Shown here: one piece after another, positions 11,801-24,459 of the stretch
How positions within the stretch are numbered: position 1 is the first letter of the stretch
Layout of the letters: each line of letters starts with the position of its first letter
DNA from: Ciona savignyi
Taxonomy: Eukaryota > Chordata > Ascidiacea > Phlebobranchia > Cionidae
Assembly: GCA_000149265.1 (NCBI GenBank)
Contig: CH002525.1
Span: 195,463-259,462 of the forward strand
Length of the DNA: 64,000 nt
Reading direction: 5' to 3'
Position numbers and translations under genes: made by a program
The notes under the pieces: generated by a model
What the model was told of the DNA's origin: nothing
The model's database searches: none
What the model saw: the letters and a program-made list of their open reading frames with translations, nothing else

Positions 11801-13571
11801 AAAGTGCCTTGCCCAAGGACACAACCAACTAGCTAGCGACCAGTTTCGCACCTGCAACCTTTTGATTGAAAGGCGACCTGCTTGACCGTTAGACCAACCG
11901 GCCGGACAAGGAAACTAAAATCAACTTTTTTTATGATATCCCTCTTGGTTGACTCGTTCATCCACCAACCTGTGCAGTCGAATGAAACTACCTCAACCCT
12001 GTGCCTAGAAATCTGCAAAGAGACACTGCTGCATATTTCTGTCATATTGAAAATCTTAAAAAGGTCCAATCCATTTAGAAGATATTAAAAGTCATTTCAA
12101 AATGCTGTGTCTATAAAAATGAATGGCGGTTTGGCTTTAAAATAGAGTAATCATGTGGGTGGGGTTGGGTTTCTGGATACTCAAAAAAGTAAGTCGTAAA
12201 TCTCCCCTGATTTTAATAAATAATTAAAATAAAAAAGTGATGGTTTAGCTAGATTATCATAAAAGCAATTTAAGGTAAACGCAAGGCAATAGGCCAATAG
12301 CTGTAATAATCGAATTAATATCCCACCCAAGAGATTCCAAGATAAAATATTCTATGCCAAGTATGAGAAGTAATGGGTTTTAGGGCCACCTCACATTTTA
12401 TCCTTTCTGTCGAGCATTGCCAAACCTTCATTTGCAACACAATATTATATATAAATATTCCAAAGTTTTTAGTATCAAACATTGTGTGGCCTACAAGCTG
12501 TCATTGTGATTCTACAATTTATTCACTACCACAAATTTCAAAATATATTTTTTTCATTTACCCGTTTTCCCATAGACTTGAACTGCAGATGTCTGAAAAT
12601 CAACGCATTTTAACCTTTCTTCGGCTTTGCTCTTTAACTCATGTCTGCTTGTTTTACATTGCTGGCCATTTGAATTACTTGGATGGACCGATCACACTGG
12701 CATGTATTATGGCTGCATTCAATTTAGTCTCAGAGGTAAGTAACTATATAATAATTAGTGGTGTCTAACTAAGAATACAATCTTTACTCCTACCACATTC
12801 TGCTTGGTGTGACCCTAATGCATGTCTTAATCTAGTACCAGTGGACTAAAATGGAACAAGTTTGAAGTGTCAGTGTAAACAAATATAGATACGGCACAGA
12901 TATGGATGTTACTCCATAGCCATCTCCCAATGAAAGTAATAATAGCTCCATTATTATAGTAACGCTTTTGATACCTTTATAAAAAAAGGCGTCCGCTCCG
13001 GTCCACAAAGTCACATCTGTGTCTATAGATGATTATGCTGTATACAATGATCTGTAATTTCTGTGGTAGTGATTTGTTTACCTTTTTAATTGATCTCGAA
13101 AAACGACCCTGTGTAGTGTTACTTGTAAACATGAATAAAATGTTTGCTCCATGGGGTTGACTATCATCTGACGTTTAAACTTATTGGAATAAAAAGTGAA
13201 ACAAAACTTAATTCTTTAAAATGTTTATTCCAATGCATCATCTCCAGTAACCAAATGGTGGGCATGTGATATTTGGACAAATATACTTGTTGTAATGCCC
13301 TGCTTTTCCCAATGCACAGGGATAAACACAAGGACCCTATACTAATTGCTAACCATACTTACTCTTCCAGTCATCCAAGGTTAACCCAATGAACAGAAAG
13401 TCTTGCTGGGATGCATTTTCCGCTAACAAATGGGTCGGCTTAATTTTGATTGGAGGAATTATTTTATCGAAAATCACACAGACTAAGAAACTGGATGAAC
13501 GCACAAGAAAAATTGTTGAATTGCAATATGACTCATCAGACTTGCATAATAACAAAAACACAGTAGAATAA
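8851..13571 (+). CDS. COQ2: 4-hydroxybenzoate polyprenyltransferase, mitochondrial, complete
   Basis: COQ2 attaches the polyprenyl tail to 4-hydroxybenzoate, the membrane-bound step of ubiquinone synthesis in the inner mitochondrial membrane. Six exons: 8851-9337, 10234-10438, 10903-11122, 11371-11468, 12576-12735 and 13371-13571. They total 1371 nt, or 456 residues, with all phases consistent. The start is the ATG at 8851; the ATG six bases upstream is closed at once by TGA. The long N-terminus (about 130 residues, rich in N, K and aromatic residues) should carry the mitochondrial signal. The first prenyl-diphosphate/Mg motif is [11 protein letters not shown] (180-190), followed by [10 protein letters not shown]. 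The second is [16 protein letters not shown] (from 298). In between, hydrophobic segments such as GILLSLNP and [18 protein letters not shown] mark membrane helices. Intron 4 contains a SINE. Likely polyadenylation hexamers (AATAAA) lie near 13713 and 13784. Confidence 0.96.
11643..11905 (-). mobile_element. tRNA-derived SINE, minus orientation, in COQ2 intron 4
   Basis: This is the reverse-complement copy of the SINE body. It ends at the left in a (GGATA)n tail (AGGATAGGATAGGATATTC) and at the right in the tRNA-like head, where TGGTCTAACGGTCAAGC resembles an A box and AAGGTTGCAGGTGCGAAAC a B box when read on the minus strand. It is well preserved. Confidence 0.88.
13235..13345 (+). mobile_element. 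Degenerate SINE fragment in COQ2 intron 5
   Basis: Diverged matches to the 3' half of the SINE are visible: TCCAGTAACCAAATGGTGGGC and CTTTTCCCAATGCACAGGGA, then CCCTAT. The head is missing. Confidence 0.5.
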
Positions 13572-15368
13572 ATCAGTTTTGCTGATATAACAGAGATTTC
13601 TGGTATACGTCTATGGAAACATTTAAAAAATGGTAGAAAAATAAATGACTGCACATTATTTAGCCATATACCAAATAACTGTTCTGTTCCCAACTGCTAT
13701 CACTGATTAGGAGAATAAAATTATTGCCTTTTCTGTTTTATTTGTTTAAATATTTTTATTAAGCGTACATAAGTGGCTGCTTTAATAAAAAACATAATAA
13801 AATGAAAAGTGCCAACACAACTTCGGAATACCAACAATATTATTAGATATATATTTGAGCACAAAAACGCTGTTACGAGGTAGGCCTAGTTGCCTGGGTA
13901 AGTTGCACTTTGCAAATATGGACGGTGGAAACATTGTGGGTATTACAGTGATATTGCTGCAGCAAAACCTTGCATGAAACAGCTGGAAAATCATATGGGC
14001 GTGTCTTTGCTAATCGAGTATTCGGGAACTTTCCTTCGCTTGGCGCTTTTGATAGGTCCCAAATGGGGTTGAGTTCTTGGGGTAGTGGAGTCATAAACAT
14101 GGGTTCCTCCCCCACTGATGTGCAGGTCACTGTGCAGCTGTTCCTCCAGAGAGTATTCTGTAATTAAAGTTTGGATTTTGATGTAACAGATAACAAGGTT
14201 TAAAGTGAAGTCAAATAGCGGCATTACAATTATGTTCAGGTTCTTAGGCACATAAATAGCAGATCCGGCATAAGTTTAAGACTCCAGACTTAAATGCATA
14301 TATATTAAATTAAAACGTCTTTGATAGAAAGATATTCCTCATTATTTTTATAAAGTTGTCTGGCCTGATAGCTCAATAGGGTAAAATCTGCACAGTCGAA
14401 AGGTTGTGCGGTCAAAACTATTCGCTGGCGTGTAGGTTGTGTTCTTGGACAAGGCACCAATTTGATATTGCCTGAAGCCACTGTCCGGCCGGTGTAAGTG
14501 CGTCGCCTTTTAATCGAAAGGTTGCAGGTGCGAAACTGGTCGCTAGCTAGTCGGGTGTGTCCTTGGGCAACGTACTTTACGAACATTGCCTGAGCCCAGC
14601 AGATTAATGGGTTTTACCAAATTTAAGAAACATGTCTATCATATACAACACACTGCAATAGCTCCGGTAACCCGACGGTGGGCGCAAGGTGATCCGACGG
14701 GTTTTCCCATTCACGGGAATAAACAAGAATATCCTATCCTATATAATAATTTGTCAATACTAAAGGAACATATTTCTACACATAGAACACAGCAACAGCT
14801 CCAGTAACCTGACGATGAGTGTGAACTAACCGACAGTTACCCGTATGAAAATGCCCAAGATTGCATTTTCGCATTTAGACAGTTCTATCCTATAAACTAA
14901 ATGTTAGAATGGAAACAACCGCGGAATGTTTAGCTTAATGGAATGTACATGTATTGACAATTAAGATATTGTCTCAGTTTTGTTTAACCCAATAATCTTG
15001 GGCAAGGCAATCTGTGTGAAGAGCCTTTGCCGGTTTTGTCCACCACCACATTTACCAATCGAACTAACCAAATATCAATTCCTTTCCAACAGCAAATATA
15101 AATTAACAGGGTTGTGCAATAGCAAGCATATGTAAGCTGCAGGTTACAACATTTTACAATAACCATCTCACCTCAGCACAAACATATTCTTTTCAATGAA
15201 TCAACTATGCGACAAACAAAATATTAAGTTAGCGCTGTACCACTTGCACTAGTTTTGGTAACTGGGTTTATGAAGAATTATTGACATTTTTCCGTCAAGA
15301 AGTTAAACAAGAGAGAAAAAAAAGAAACTTTTACTGTTGAACATGATGCTATATAAAAAAAAAATTAA
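13572..15368. other. Intergenic region between COQ2 and CDKL5 (tail-to-tail)
   Basis: This region contains the COQ2 3' UTR, a SINE-derived block at 14360-14745 and a degenerate SINE piece at about 14775-14900. No gene is supported; short open frames here overlap repeats or lack splice context. Confidence 0.6.
14360..14745 (+). mobile_element. Composite SINE with two tRNA-like heads
   Basis: A first tRNA-like stretch (TGGCCTGATAGCTCAATAGG, then GTCGAAAGGTTGTGCGGTC) and a partial body are followed near 14485 by a second head (GGCCGGTGTAAGTG, then AAAGGTTGCAGGTGCGAAAC) and the usual body through CCCATTCACGGG and a TATCC tail. The arrangement is that of a dimeric or nested SINE. Confidence 0.75.
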
Positions 15369-18300
15369 TTAAGTATATATTTTGAATAACAAACCTATAT
15401 TCTTTCTTTCATGTCTGGAGTTCTGCTGGAACTGGTAGCTGGTCCCTGTCCTCGTGGTTCGGTCATTCTATGTGATGGAGTATAGGGGAAAAACAAATGT
15501 AATTTCAGTCAAACTATTTGTTGCTAAAAGCATAAGCTGAGGCTAGGTTTTAAAAAAGTAAAACCATTGCGAACATGCACTAAGTTGTTTCTTGAGTAAC
15601 AACTGGTGGGAATATGGCGTTATACAGAGAAGAATGGTTTGAACGATTAAAACATCCAAAGTTAGAAAAAGGTACAAAGGCAATATTTTTCGTAACACTT
15701 CTCGTTAATAATAAAAATTTACCCAATTAAATATAAAATGAAAATATGTGAAACTTACAGTGGTAGCTATGTATGGGAACTGCTGGTTGGAGTAGGATTG
15801 CTCAGCTGCAAGCATGGATGAAGGCGTGTGCACGAGCTTACGAAGTCCACGAGATGGGTTGGTCGACTTACTTGGCGACGTTGCCTGTCTGCTGTTCGAT
15901 ACTCTGCAAGATATTTTCATTAAAGCTAAATTTTAAGTATGGAATAAATCAGCTTTGGTTTTGACCATTGGATGTTACTATTAATGTTGTAGGTCCTAAT
16001 CTTTAATTTTATACCATTAAGTTTAAGATTGACAAGATACAAGTTAGATTAAAAGTTAAAGATTAAAAAAGGAATAGATATACCTGCTGTCCCACATTGC
16101 AATGTGTTGCTTCACAATACCAGAGTTATGTATTGAAAGATGATCAGCTTCGACGCTTGTCACCTGTTGTGAGTTTCATAAATTAGTATTTATTCATTAC
16201 TATAAGCAAGCAATCGAAAAGAATTGAGAAAAGACCTCAAAACAATAGTCAGTTGGATGGTGTTAACATTTATACATTGAGCAAAAACTTTGATTGATTT
16301 AAAAAGATCTCAAGTAATATCCTGAGACACAGAACAAGTTAATTTTAAAATCCCACGTTTTAGAGGATTGGGACACTGAATAAGTCCATGAAGTTGAACA
16401 GTCAACACAGCCTGTAACATTAATGATAAACCATAGAAACCTTATTTCTTCTTGTTTTTTTCTTTTTCTTTAAAATACTTTGAATGGAATTTCTGTTGGT
16501 TGCTGTGTTAGGTTCCCTCCATGAATTCTCACTAGGTTGCAAAGAATTGTTAGAAATAATTTTTACATTTTATGAAACAAATAAAACAGGTGAAAAAAAA
16601 AGGCCTGAACTAATAGCAAAAGTAATTAGAAAGCTTCTCTTATCCTATTTGTACAATAAAAAGTTTTATCTTAATGCTTTTCCACTTAACGTATTTAATA
16701 CACCGCAACATAAGAAATTAGATTTATTTATTTTGTACAAGGAGACTTAAGACTATTTACTTTTGCCGTATTACATTAATATAAATTGTTTAAAAGCAAT
16801 AATCATCCAGCTATGTTAGAACTGTTATATTGATAAAAATAGAATTATGTAAAAAAAAACAAGGCAAGAAATGGCAATCCCGCCTGTATGGTGATGTTGT
16901 AAACTGGGCTTCCTGTTTCAGTGCCAACATACACAAATAGTAAATGGCAACACTGAATAAAATGGCCAATATCAGCAGTTTGGCATAAATACAAGACTAG
17001 AACGACGAGTAATAATTTTTGCGCACTATGTAGAGGTGCAGTACTGCTTGCACTCCATACTCACATGGAATCATGGGATGGCTGCTCCTCAATGTGGAAC
17101 TGGTGTAACCGGGAGTAAGCTCTTGCTATGTGCGGGTTCGAATGCCCCGCCGAATTCTCATGCTCGTTGTCGACCTTGGAATCTGGAATAAAATTATTTT
17201 ACATTACATTCTTATAGCAAATGCAGAGCTGTAGGGTATAATGAGACAAAGCATTTAAATTATCCTAGACTCTAGAGATTGTTTTCTGTTAAAAGTGATC
17301 TTAGTCGTCTTTTTAAAGTATATTTTTAACGACAAATTCAGTTTTATAGACAAGGTGTTTCTTTCAATGCTTTCAAAATAATACACCTGGCTTACCATAA
17401 TAATGACTCTTTGCTCTCCGATCTCTCGTCGACTTGGCAGTTTTGACACTCGTTTGTCCAACACCAGCATTTGATGACATTCCTGTGAGATCTGAGTGTT
17501 GGTGGGCATGGTGAGATTTCTCCACTTCCGCCACTGTTGACATGGATGGCTGGAGATATCGGTTCGGATCCCCGGTTTGGTAGTTTTGCCTCCCGCTGCC
17601 AGTGCTTGATGTTGATTGGTTGGAATCAAGGGATTCGTGACGCTGAACTCCTGAAACATAGTTTTTTATTCTCATTGCCCAATCTGTGTTCATTCATCAT
17701 TTTGGAATTTGTTTGACAACTAAACATAAATTATGTTACATTCTTTAAAATATGTCTCATTAAATTTGTAGCTTTACCGTCACCAAAAATAAGTTCTTGC
17801 AAAAATTTAAATAAATGTTCGTGTTAAACAGGTTTCTAAGTGATATTTTTAAAGAATGTTTTAAAAAATAAGTGATTTTTATACGATCCCATCCGTTTAC
17901 AAACAAAGTGGGCCATGGCTAACAAAAGGTTAAGAACCCATGGCTTATAAGTACATACTTGTGCTCTTTTTCCCGAACAAACTAGATTTGATCCTCTTTA
18001 ATTCCTTCTTGTAGTCGGCAAGGTCGGACACATTGTTCTAGAATTTTAAAGTGAACAGTTAGCTTACAAATATTAGTAGAAATTAATATTATGTTGTACA
18101 GAATCACAGATTAGCCACAACATGGTACATGTGTGGGTTTGAATGCCCTGCAAGGTTTTATACTAACAATGGGCAAACAAAAGCTTAAAGACACACTTTT
18201 ACTAAAAAACATCTGCTTAATGCTTCCATTGAAAAGTTAGTTCTCTATTAACAATATTAAAGAATATAAGCCTCCTGCAGACTTTGATATATTGCTGGTC

Positions 18301-21300
18301 CACAAAAGCCTAATGTTTCTATACCTTGGTATCGTAAGTTGTGTCAACTGGCATTGATGTCATGAAGCTCTTTACGCTGTTAACAACACATTTCGAGGTT
18401 GGGTAATCCCCCCCTGTCCTCTGATCATCATCTTTGTTAGTTTGGGAGCGAGAGTATCCGGATTTGACTCCAACCTTTGATTTAGAAGGCTGTGGACACC
18501 AGCAAACATATAGTATACCGTCTGGGTCTTTGTCATTTGTGTATTGGCAAGTGGAATATCAATGTGTTAAAGCAAAGTTTGGATACAAAAAAGGGCAAAA
18601 AACTAACTTCAACTAGAGTGTCGAACATGATTCACCCTCCTTTTAATATTTTCTATAAATATATTCTTACCTTGAAAAGGTGATAATAATGTGTAATAAA
18701 ACAACCTTAATTACCTTTATTATCTGTGCTGTTCTTTCTTCTGCAGTATTATTACCCTGGGAACCTGGAACAGAATGATTTAAATTATATTTTTCCTTAA
18801 AATCTAAAAAAATGTGGTAAAGCATGTTCGGAGATTGGAAGGACAAACATTTTTCTTAAGAAATATGCTTAAATTGCCATGAGTTTTAATTGTTTTGTTG
18901 AAAATCCATTTACCTTTAAAAGTAATGGTTGGAATTTGCAGTGTAGTTGCGATTGCATTTTTAATATTCGAATCAAACATAGAAGTCAAATTGTCAGTTG
19001 TGGCGGAAGTTGGCTTGTCTGCGTTGTTGATGTTTACTGAAGATTTTGATGAGTGAGGTGTCTTGCAGTCTGTAGGAGAATGAGTTGTGCACTCTTCCAA
19101 AGAATCATGATGCGCCAAGGAGGATTTGCATTGCCGATATAAATTCTCTTTATTTTCACGCTGCTTTGTTGATTTTTCTGTTCTGTCCCCTTGAGCTCGC
19201 TGCTTTAGACGTTGGCTGCCTTGTCTTTGGAAGGTACTCTGTGGTGGATCGTCCAGTGGTGGTGATTTGTGGCGAAAACTGCTTCGCTTGACAAGGATTT
19301 CCTCGCTTTGTTGATCCTGGTTTTCCTTGGACTCTTGGATGCTAAGGTCATTATCTGCTTGTTTCGATGCCCAGCCGATATTCGTTTTATGTGACGCGTC
19401 AGCAAAATTCAGAGATAACATTTGACTCTGTGGCTCAGCAACAATGGACGAAGTGGTTTCATGAGGAGTTTCATCTATTTCTGGAGACTTTGATTTCAAT
19501 TCCACTTTGTCTTTGAGCAGATGCATTAATTTGTTGTTTTTCTTTCCTCGTTGTTTTTCTTGCCTAGCTGCAGTGAGGTTTGCTTCATAACTATCGCTTG
19601 GCTTATTTCTTCCCCCCAAACTATTGGGTTGGTAGGTCAGCAAATCAACATTAGATGGAACTTGTGAAATGTGATAGTTTTCTATGTCATAATCTCCTTC
19701 ATTCTTCATTTTTTTTCCTTTTGTTGAATCTGAATAGTAAAATAATAAAAGTTGCATCATGTACAAAGTAAAGTTCTCCAATGTGAACAAACATGCTGAT
19801 AATATAATGACTTAAACATGGTGCTTAAAAGTAAAAATGAAACACAAGAATACCCATACCAACTTATTTATTTTATATTTTATGTAATAATAAAGCATTT
19901 CTTGGAAAATCAACAAGTTTCGCCCATATGTTAAGTATATAACAGTTTTAATAATTATATAAATTTATTTTAAGAAACTAGAAACAAATTATGGAAATAG
20001 AAATAAATTGTTGCCCTACNNNNNNNNNNNNNNNNNNNNNNNNNNNNNNNNNNNNNNNNNNNNNNNNNNNNNNNNNNNNNNNNNNNNNNNNNNNNNNNNN
20101 NNNNNNNNNNNNNNNNNNNTGTTTTTATATCACATACATTGCTTAGGAATACTCGCTGATGTACAAATCGAGCCATGAACCTGTTTTTACGAAATTTTCC
20201 CAATTCATGCAACAAAGTAATTTGTCAATAATTATACTAACACAAATACATCAATAATAATTTCCATATTTAATTAAGAACTACTTGTTTTTTACCTGAA
20301 ATGCGTTATGTTCCAAACACTGTTGAGTTGTGATTCTTTTGGCAGGGTCCATTACCAGAGTGCTGGACATAAAGCTCAGCATAACACCATTAACAATACC
20401 ACAATATCTACGCTGCAGTGTGATAGGCTGAAAGTGGGTGGGGAACTGGAAAAAAAGGTCCAATATTAAAGAAATAGATTTTAAATTATAAAAATCACAT
20501 ATGTTGATAAAGAGCGAAACAACAATATTTACAACCAACGAACCTTTAATCCTGCGAATCTATGATTTGTAAATAAAACTTTCATCTGGCTCGGAGGTAG
20601 ACATCCCAGCATTTTCTGGATGGTGAAGAGTTGATCAATTTCACTTTCCCCAGGGAACAATGGTTGTCCATCACTCAGCTCACCCAGGATGCATCCTATT
20701 GACCACACATCCACCCCCTTGTTATATTTTATCCTGGTGACATAGGTTTATATTTACATGAACAGGAATGAGTAAATAAAAAATGTCACTGAAAACTGTC
20801 CTGACCATAAAGCCGCCATTTTGTAAATTACATCTCTTTACCCAGTTATTGTACCAGTACATAATTTATTTGAATATATAATTTTACCAAGATGGAGACC
20901 ATAGCACATGAACAATAAACACCAAATCATACAAAGTTTAACCAGTCACATGGCTGTTTCTCCTAATTTACCCGAGCAATAGTTCTGGTGACCTGTACCA
21001 CCTAGTAGCCACATAATCAGTGTAAGCAGAGTTCCGACTTGATAGGGAAACAGAACGTGCAAATCCAAAGTCACAAAGCTTTAGCACATTATGGGAACTG
21101 ATCAACAGATTCTCAGGTTTAATATCTCTGTGTATAACATCGTTTGCATGGCACCAATGCACTGCTTTGATAAGCTGGTAGATGTAGCTCCTGCGGGAAA
21201 TTGATTTTAAATTTAAAGTCTTTTAGCAGTCTACTTTTTTAACCACCAAACAAAAGAAACATAATTGGATTAACTGAAATTTTCTGATTTTCTTTTTTAA

Positions 21301-24300
21301 AATAAAGGTATTTTTAACAGAAATAATTTCCATCAAAAATGGTTCTCAGTCATTTCATTCACTGTTCTCAGTTTTTTTATTTAATCGGGAGTGTTTGAGA
21401 TAAATATATTTTCTTTTTATAATTAAAATCATAAAAACTAATTAAATTTAAATGAACTAAGTTACAAAACAGTAAGATATCTTATTGTTATACTTGAGTT
21501 TCGCCCTATTAAATTTAAACTTATAAAGGAACAATTGTTTGGAACTGGTACTTAAAAATCAAGCCAGGACTTGTAGGTTCATTAATCCACACTTTCCAGA
21601 TTATTTATGTACATCTATGTCATAAACCTTACAATATTAACAAAAGGAATATGACTGACATGTTAAACACTGAATTAGATGTCTTTTTTATGTAGAAACA
21701 GTTTAATAACGCCCCTCTAAATACACATACTGTTTGCACAAATGCGCAGACAATAGATGGAATGTTTAACACCACTATATGATAGACGGCATTGAAAACT
21801 TACATAAAATTTTCCCCCAAAACAAATATTTGTGACATAAAATCAGAGCAAAATATTCGGCATATTTGGTATTTTGTTTGCTCGATTTAAGCAAATTTAA
21901 CATTGTCTGGCCGGTTAACTCAATCAGTCTGCAGTAAGCCAAAGGGTTATGGGATCGAAAGTAGACACTGACTAGACAGATGGGTTCTTGAGCAAGGCAC
22001 TTTTGGACATCACCTAAATCCATTGGTTAATGAGTTCTACTAAAACTAGAGGAGCGTCTTAAGATTACAAGATACTACAATAGCTTTGGTAACCAGACGT
22101 TGGGTGTGAGATAATCTGAAAATTATCAGTGTGATATTGTCCATTGTTTTATACACAATATTTACAAAAATATATTTATAGTTTCATAAACAGTGACTTG
22201 CATTTACAAGGCAGATAATTGCCTGTGTAATAACTCTTTTAATAAGTTCCGGATAGGAATGGTTAAACTTTATGTATTAAAGAATGTGGATTTTCTATTT
22301 TGTGCAACAAATATATTTTATACTTTAGCAATCCCTTATGTATATTATCTTTAGAAAATTATGTACCGTATATTATCTTTACACAACCTTTTAAATTTGT
22401 TTTACAGAGCAAATATAACTGCTACTCCATTTATTTACACATGTGTACCAATATTTAACTTAATATTGCATGGGTTTTGTGGGTGTGACTTTATGAACCA
22501 ATATTTAATTAGCATACTCAAATACCTAAATAATTTTATTGATTGACTAAACTTGTTTTTTTTTGTGAATTTGGTTTTTCATAAATCAAATAGTCACATA
22601 ATATACTAACCGGACTTTCTCAGGGGCAACTCCATTTGGTTGTTCTTCCAGCAGTTCAAGCATGTTCTGTAATAATAAATTCTTATGTAACTACAAAGTG
22701 TGAGAAGTTAAAACTCTTAATAATTGTTTGTCCTCATACAAGGCCAATTACTTTTTTTTTTAATTATAGAAAAAGCATTTATTTAAAAAAAAAACTTTTG
22801 TCTTTTTTAATGTTTTTTTTTTATTTTAAATCAAATCTTTGTCCTTTCCGTTTTTACCAAGTACATTCAGGGTTGTGATGCTTTTGTGAGAGCTTGCCAT
22901 ATTGCTTATGATTGAAATGATATAAACATGATTTTATATATAATCATTCTTTCCTTATTTATAAAAAGAAAAAGTGTTTGTTTTTTGGCAAATCCCATAG
23001 AATATTGTTTGTTTTATCACCTTTTCCACATATTCAAAGACCAGGTAGAGCTTTCCTCTACGGCGGAAAGCTTCTTTAAGGTCAACAATATTTTCTTGTT
23101 TAAGAGTTTTAAGCATCTTAAGCTCTCGTAAAGTTGTTCTCTGCACGTCATCGTTGTCTGGATAAAAAAAGCATCTATAAGGTTTAATGGATTGTGCCAT
23201 ATACTTTTTTCCACCATTTGTAATATTTAATGTCATTTTCAGGTTACAAAGAAACATAATCACCACACAGTTGGATTTAGGAACATTTACTTAAACGTGT
23301 TATTATACCAATGTGGTCTCATACCATTATGTTTTAAACATTATGTATACATGCTGCTAAAATATACCACGATGAAGACTTGCTCTTTCAGAAACTCCAA
23401 CTTTAAAATGTTTAAAATGAACGTATTAAATTTAATACTATTACCATGTGCGGCTCATGAACATATTTCTTACATGTGCTAAAATCTGAATTTACCTTCT
23501 TTGTCTTTAAACTTTTTGACCGCAACTATTTCTTGGGTTTCCTATGGAAATGAAGGTAAAACAAAAGTATATAGAAATTTAAGCATTCCAAATAATACAA
23601 AAGTATTGGTTACCAGTATCATATGCAAAGATTGAACATTTAGATTAGATTTATTAATTTATTTTAAAGATCTTGTTGTTTAAACCTGATTGTGTTTACA
23701 AGTAAAAAAATATCAAGGTACCATAGACTGTCAGAATTGTGTTGGTGAACTTAAATTACTACACATGGTTACCATTGTTATATACACATTAATAACAAAT
23801 ACATGTTTATAGTTTCATTATCAGTGACTTGTCACTGGTAGAGAATCACAATGGAGCGAAAACACACATCTTCCATAAAGCTTTGTCATTTGATATAAAA
23901 AAGATTGAACAAAGGGCTTAAGCCAACAGGGAGACAGTATCTATTGAGTAGAATTCAAGCGTACATAAGCTTAATGGTGGTCAAATACCAAAGATGCTTT
24001 TCAACTATTCTTCCCCGTTTTAAAGGTCTCATTATGACACCAGAGATTTTGGCATAAATGGAAATCAAAATAAACAATTATTGGTAAACTATTTTTACTA
24101 GTAAAAAGTATAATTTGTGTACAATACCTTATGTCTGCATTTTAGTACCACTCCATATGCACCTACAGAAAAAATAAACAAAATTTTGTCGAACTTAAAA
24201 TAATAATTAACACAAAAAATGTTTTTACACAAAGAGCTTGTATTTTCACTGAGTCTACAGTTTCATAAGTAGACAAACTACAATGTTATCTAGTCTGCGG

Positions 24301-24459
24301 ACTATACAATCTTCAAGTATGCGTCAGAAATGCATCGCTTAAAATTACAATTAAAAACTAACACGGTCATTTTTCAACAACTGGTGTGTATAGGTTATAT
24401 TTCTAAAATAAAAAGAACCGACCTTCTCCAACAACACCAAGAACATCATACTTGTTCAT
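15369..24459 (-). CDS. CDKL5: CDKL5-type cyclin-dependent-kinase-like serine/threonine kinase
   Basis: The kinase domain is spread over exons 24459-24423, 24162-24128, 23541-23496, 23157-23021, 22666-22611, 21190-20972, 20733-20544 and 20445-20296. It shows the glycine loop (GVVGEGAYGVV), ATP lysine (IVAVKKF), [17 protein letters not shown], an activation loop with TDY before [14 protein letters not shown], and [20 protein letters not shown], very close to CDKL5. The tail follows in 20180-20138 (predicted), 19729-18914, 18764-18715, 18489-18325, 18037-17959, 17650-17396 (or -17387), 17182-17065, 16163-16084, 15903-15759 and 15467-15369. The tail is long, polar, Ser/Lys-rich and without recognised domains, as in vertebrate CDKL5. 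The phase between 17065 and 16163 does not fit (2 versus 0), so one small exon there is unrecognised. A 100-N gap lies in the intron after the predicted 43-nt exon. CDKL5 is linked to cilia and neuronal function in vertebrates; its role here is inferred. Confidence 0.9.
20020..20119. other. Assembly gap of exactly 100 N
   Basis: One hundred consecutive N bases lie in a CDKL5 intron, between the predicted 43-nt exon at 20180-20138 and the long exon starting at 19729. A fixed length of 100 is the usual placeholder for a gap of unknown size, so extra exon sequence could be missing here. Confidence 0.99.
21900..22140 (+). mobile_element. Diverged SINE copy in CDKL5 intron
   Basis: Family blocks are recognisable though decayed: TGGCCGGTTAACTCAATCAG, AAAGGGTTATGGGATCGAAA, TTGAGCAAGGCACTTTTGGAC, AATGAGTTCTACTAAAACTA, TACTACAATAGCTTTGGTAACC and GTGAGATAATCTGA. 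It is inserted in the long intron between kinase exons 5 and 6. Confidence 0.7.

Noticed and set aside
16484..16750. 88-codon plus-strand frame in a CDKL5 intron
   Set aside because: Open by AT-richness, with Lys/Leu/Phe-biased composition and no splice or family support.
16896..16925. Possible missing CDKL5 exon on the minus strand (GAAGCCCAGTTTACAACATC...)
   Set aside because: The acceptor is acceptable but the length gives the wrong phase and the donor would be GC; not convincing.
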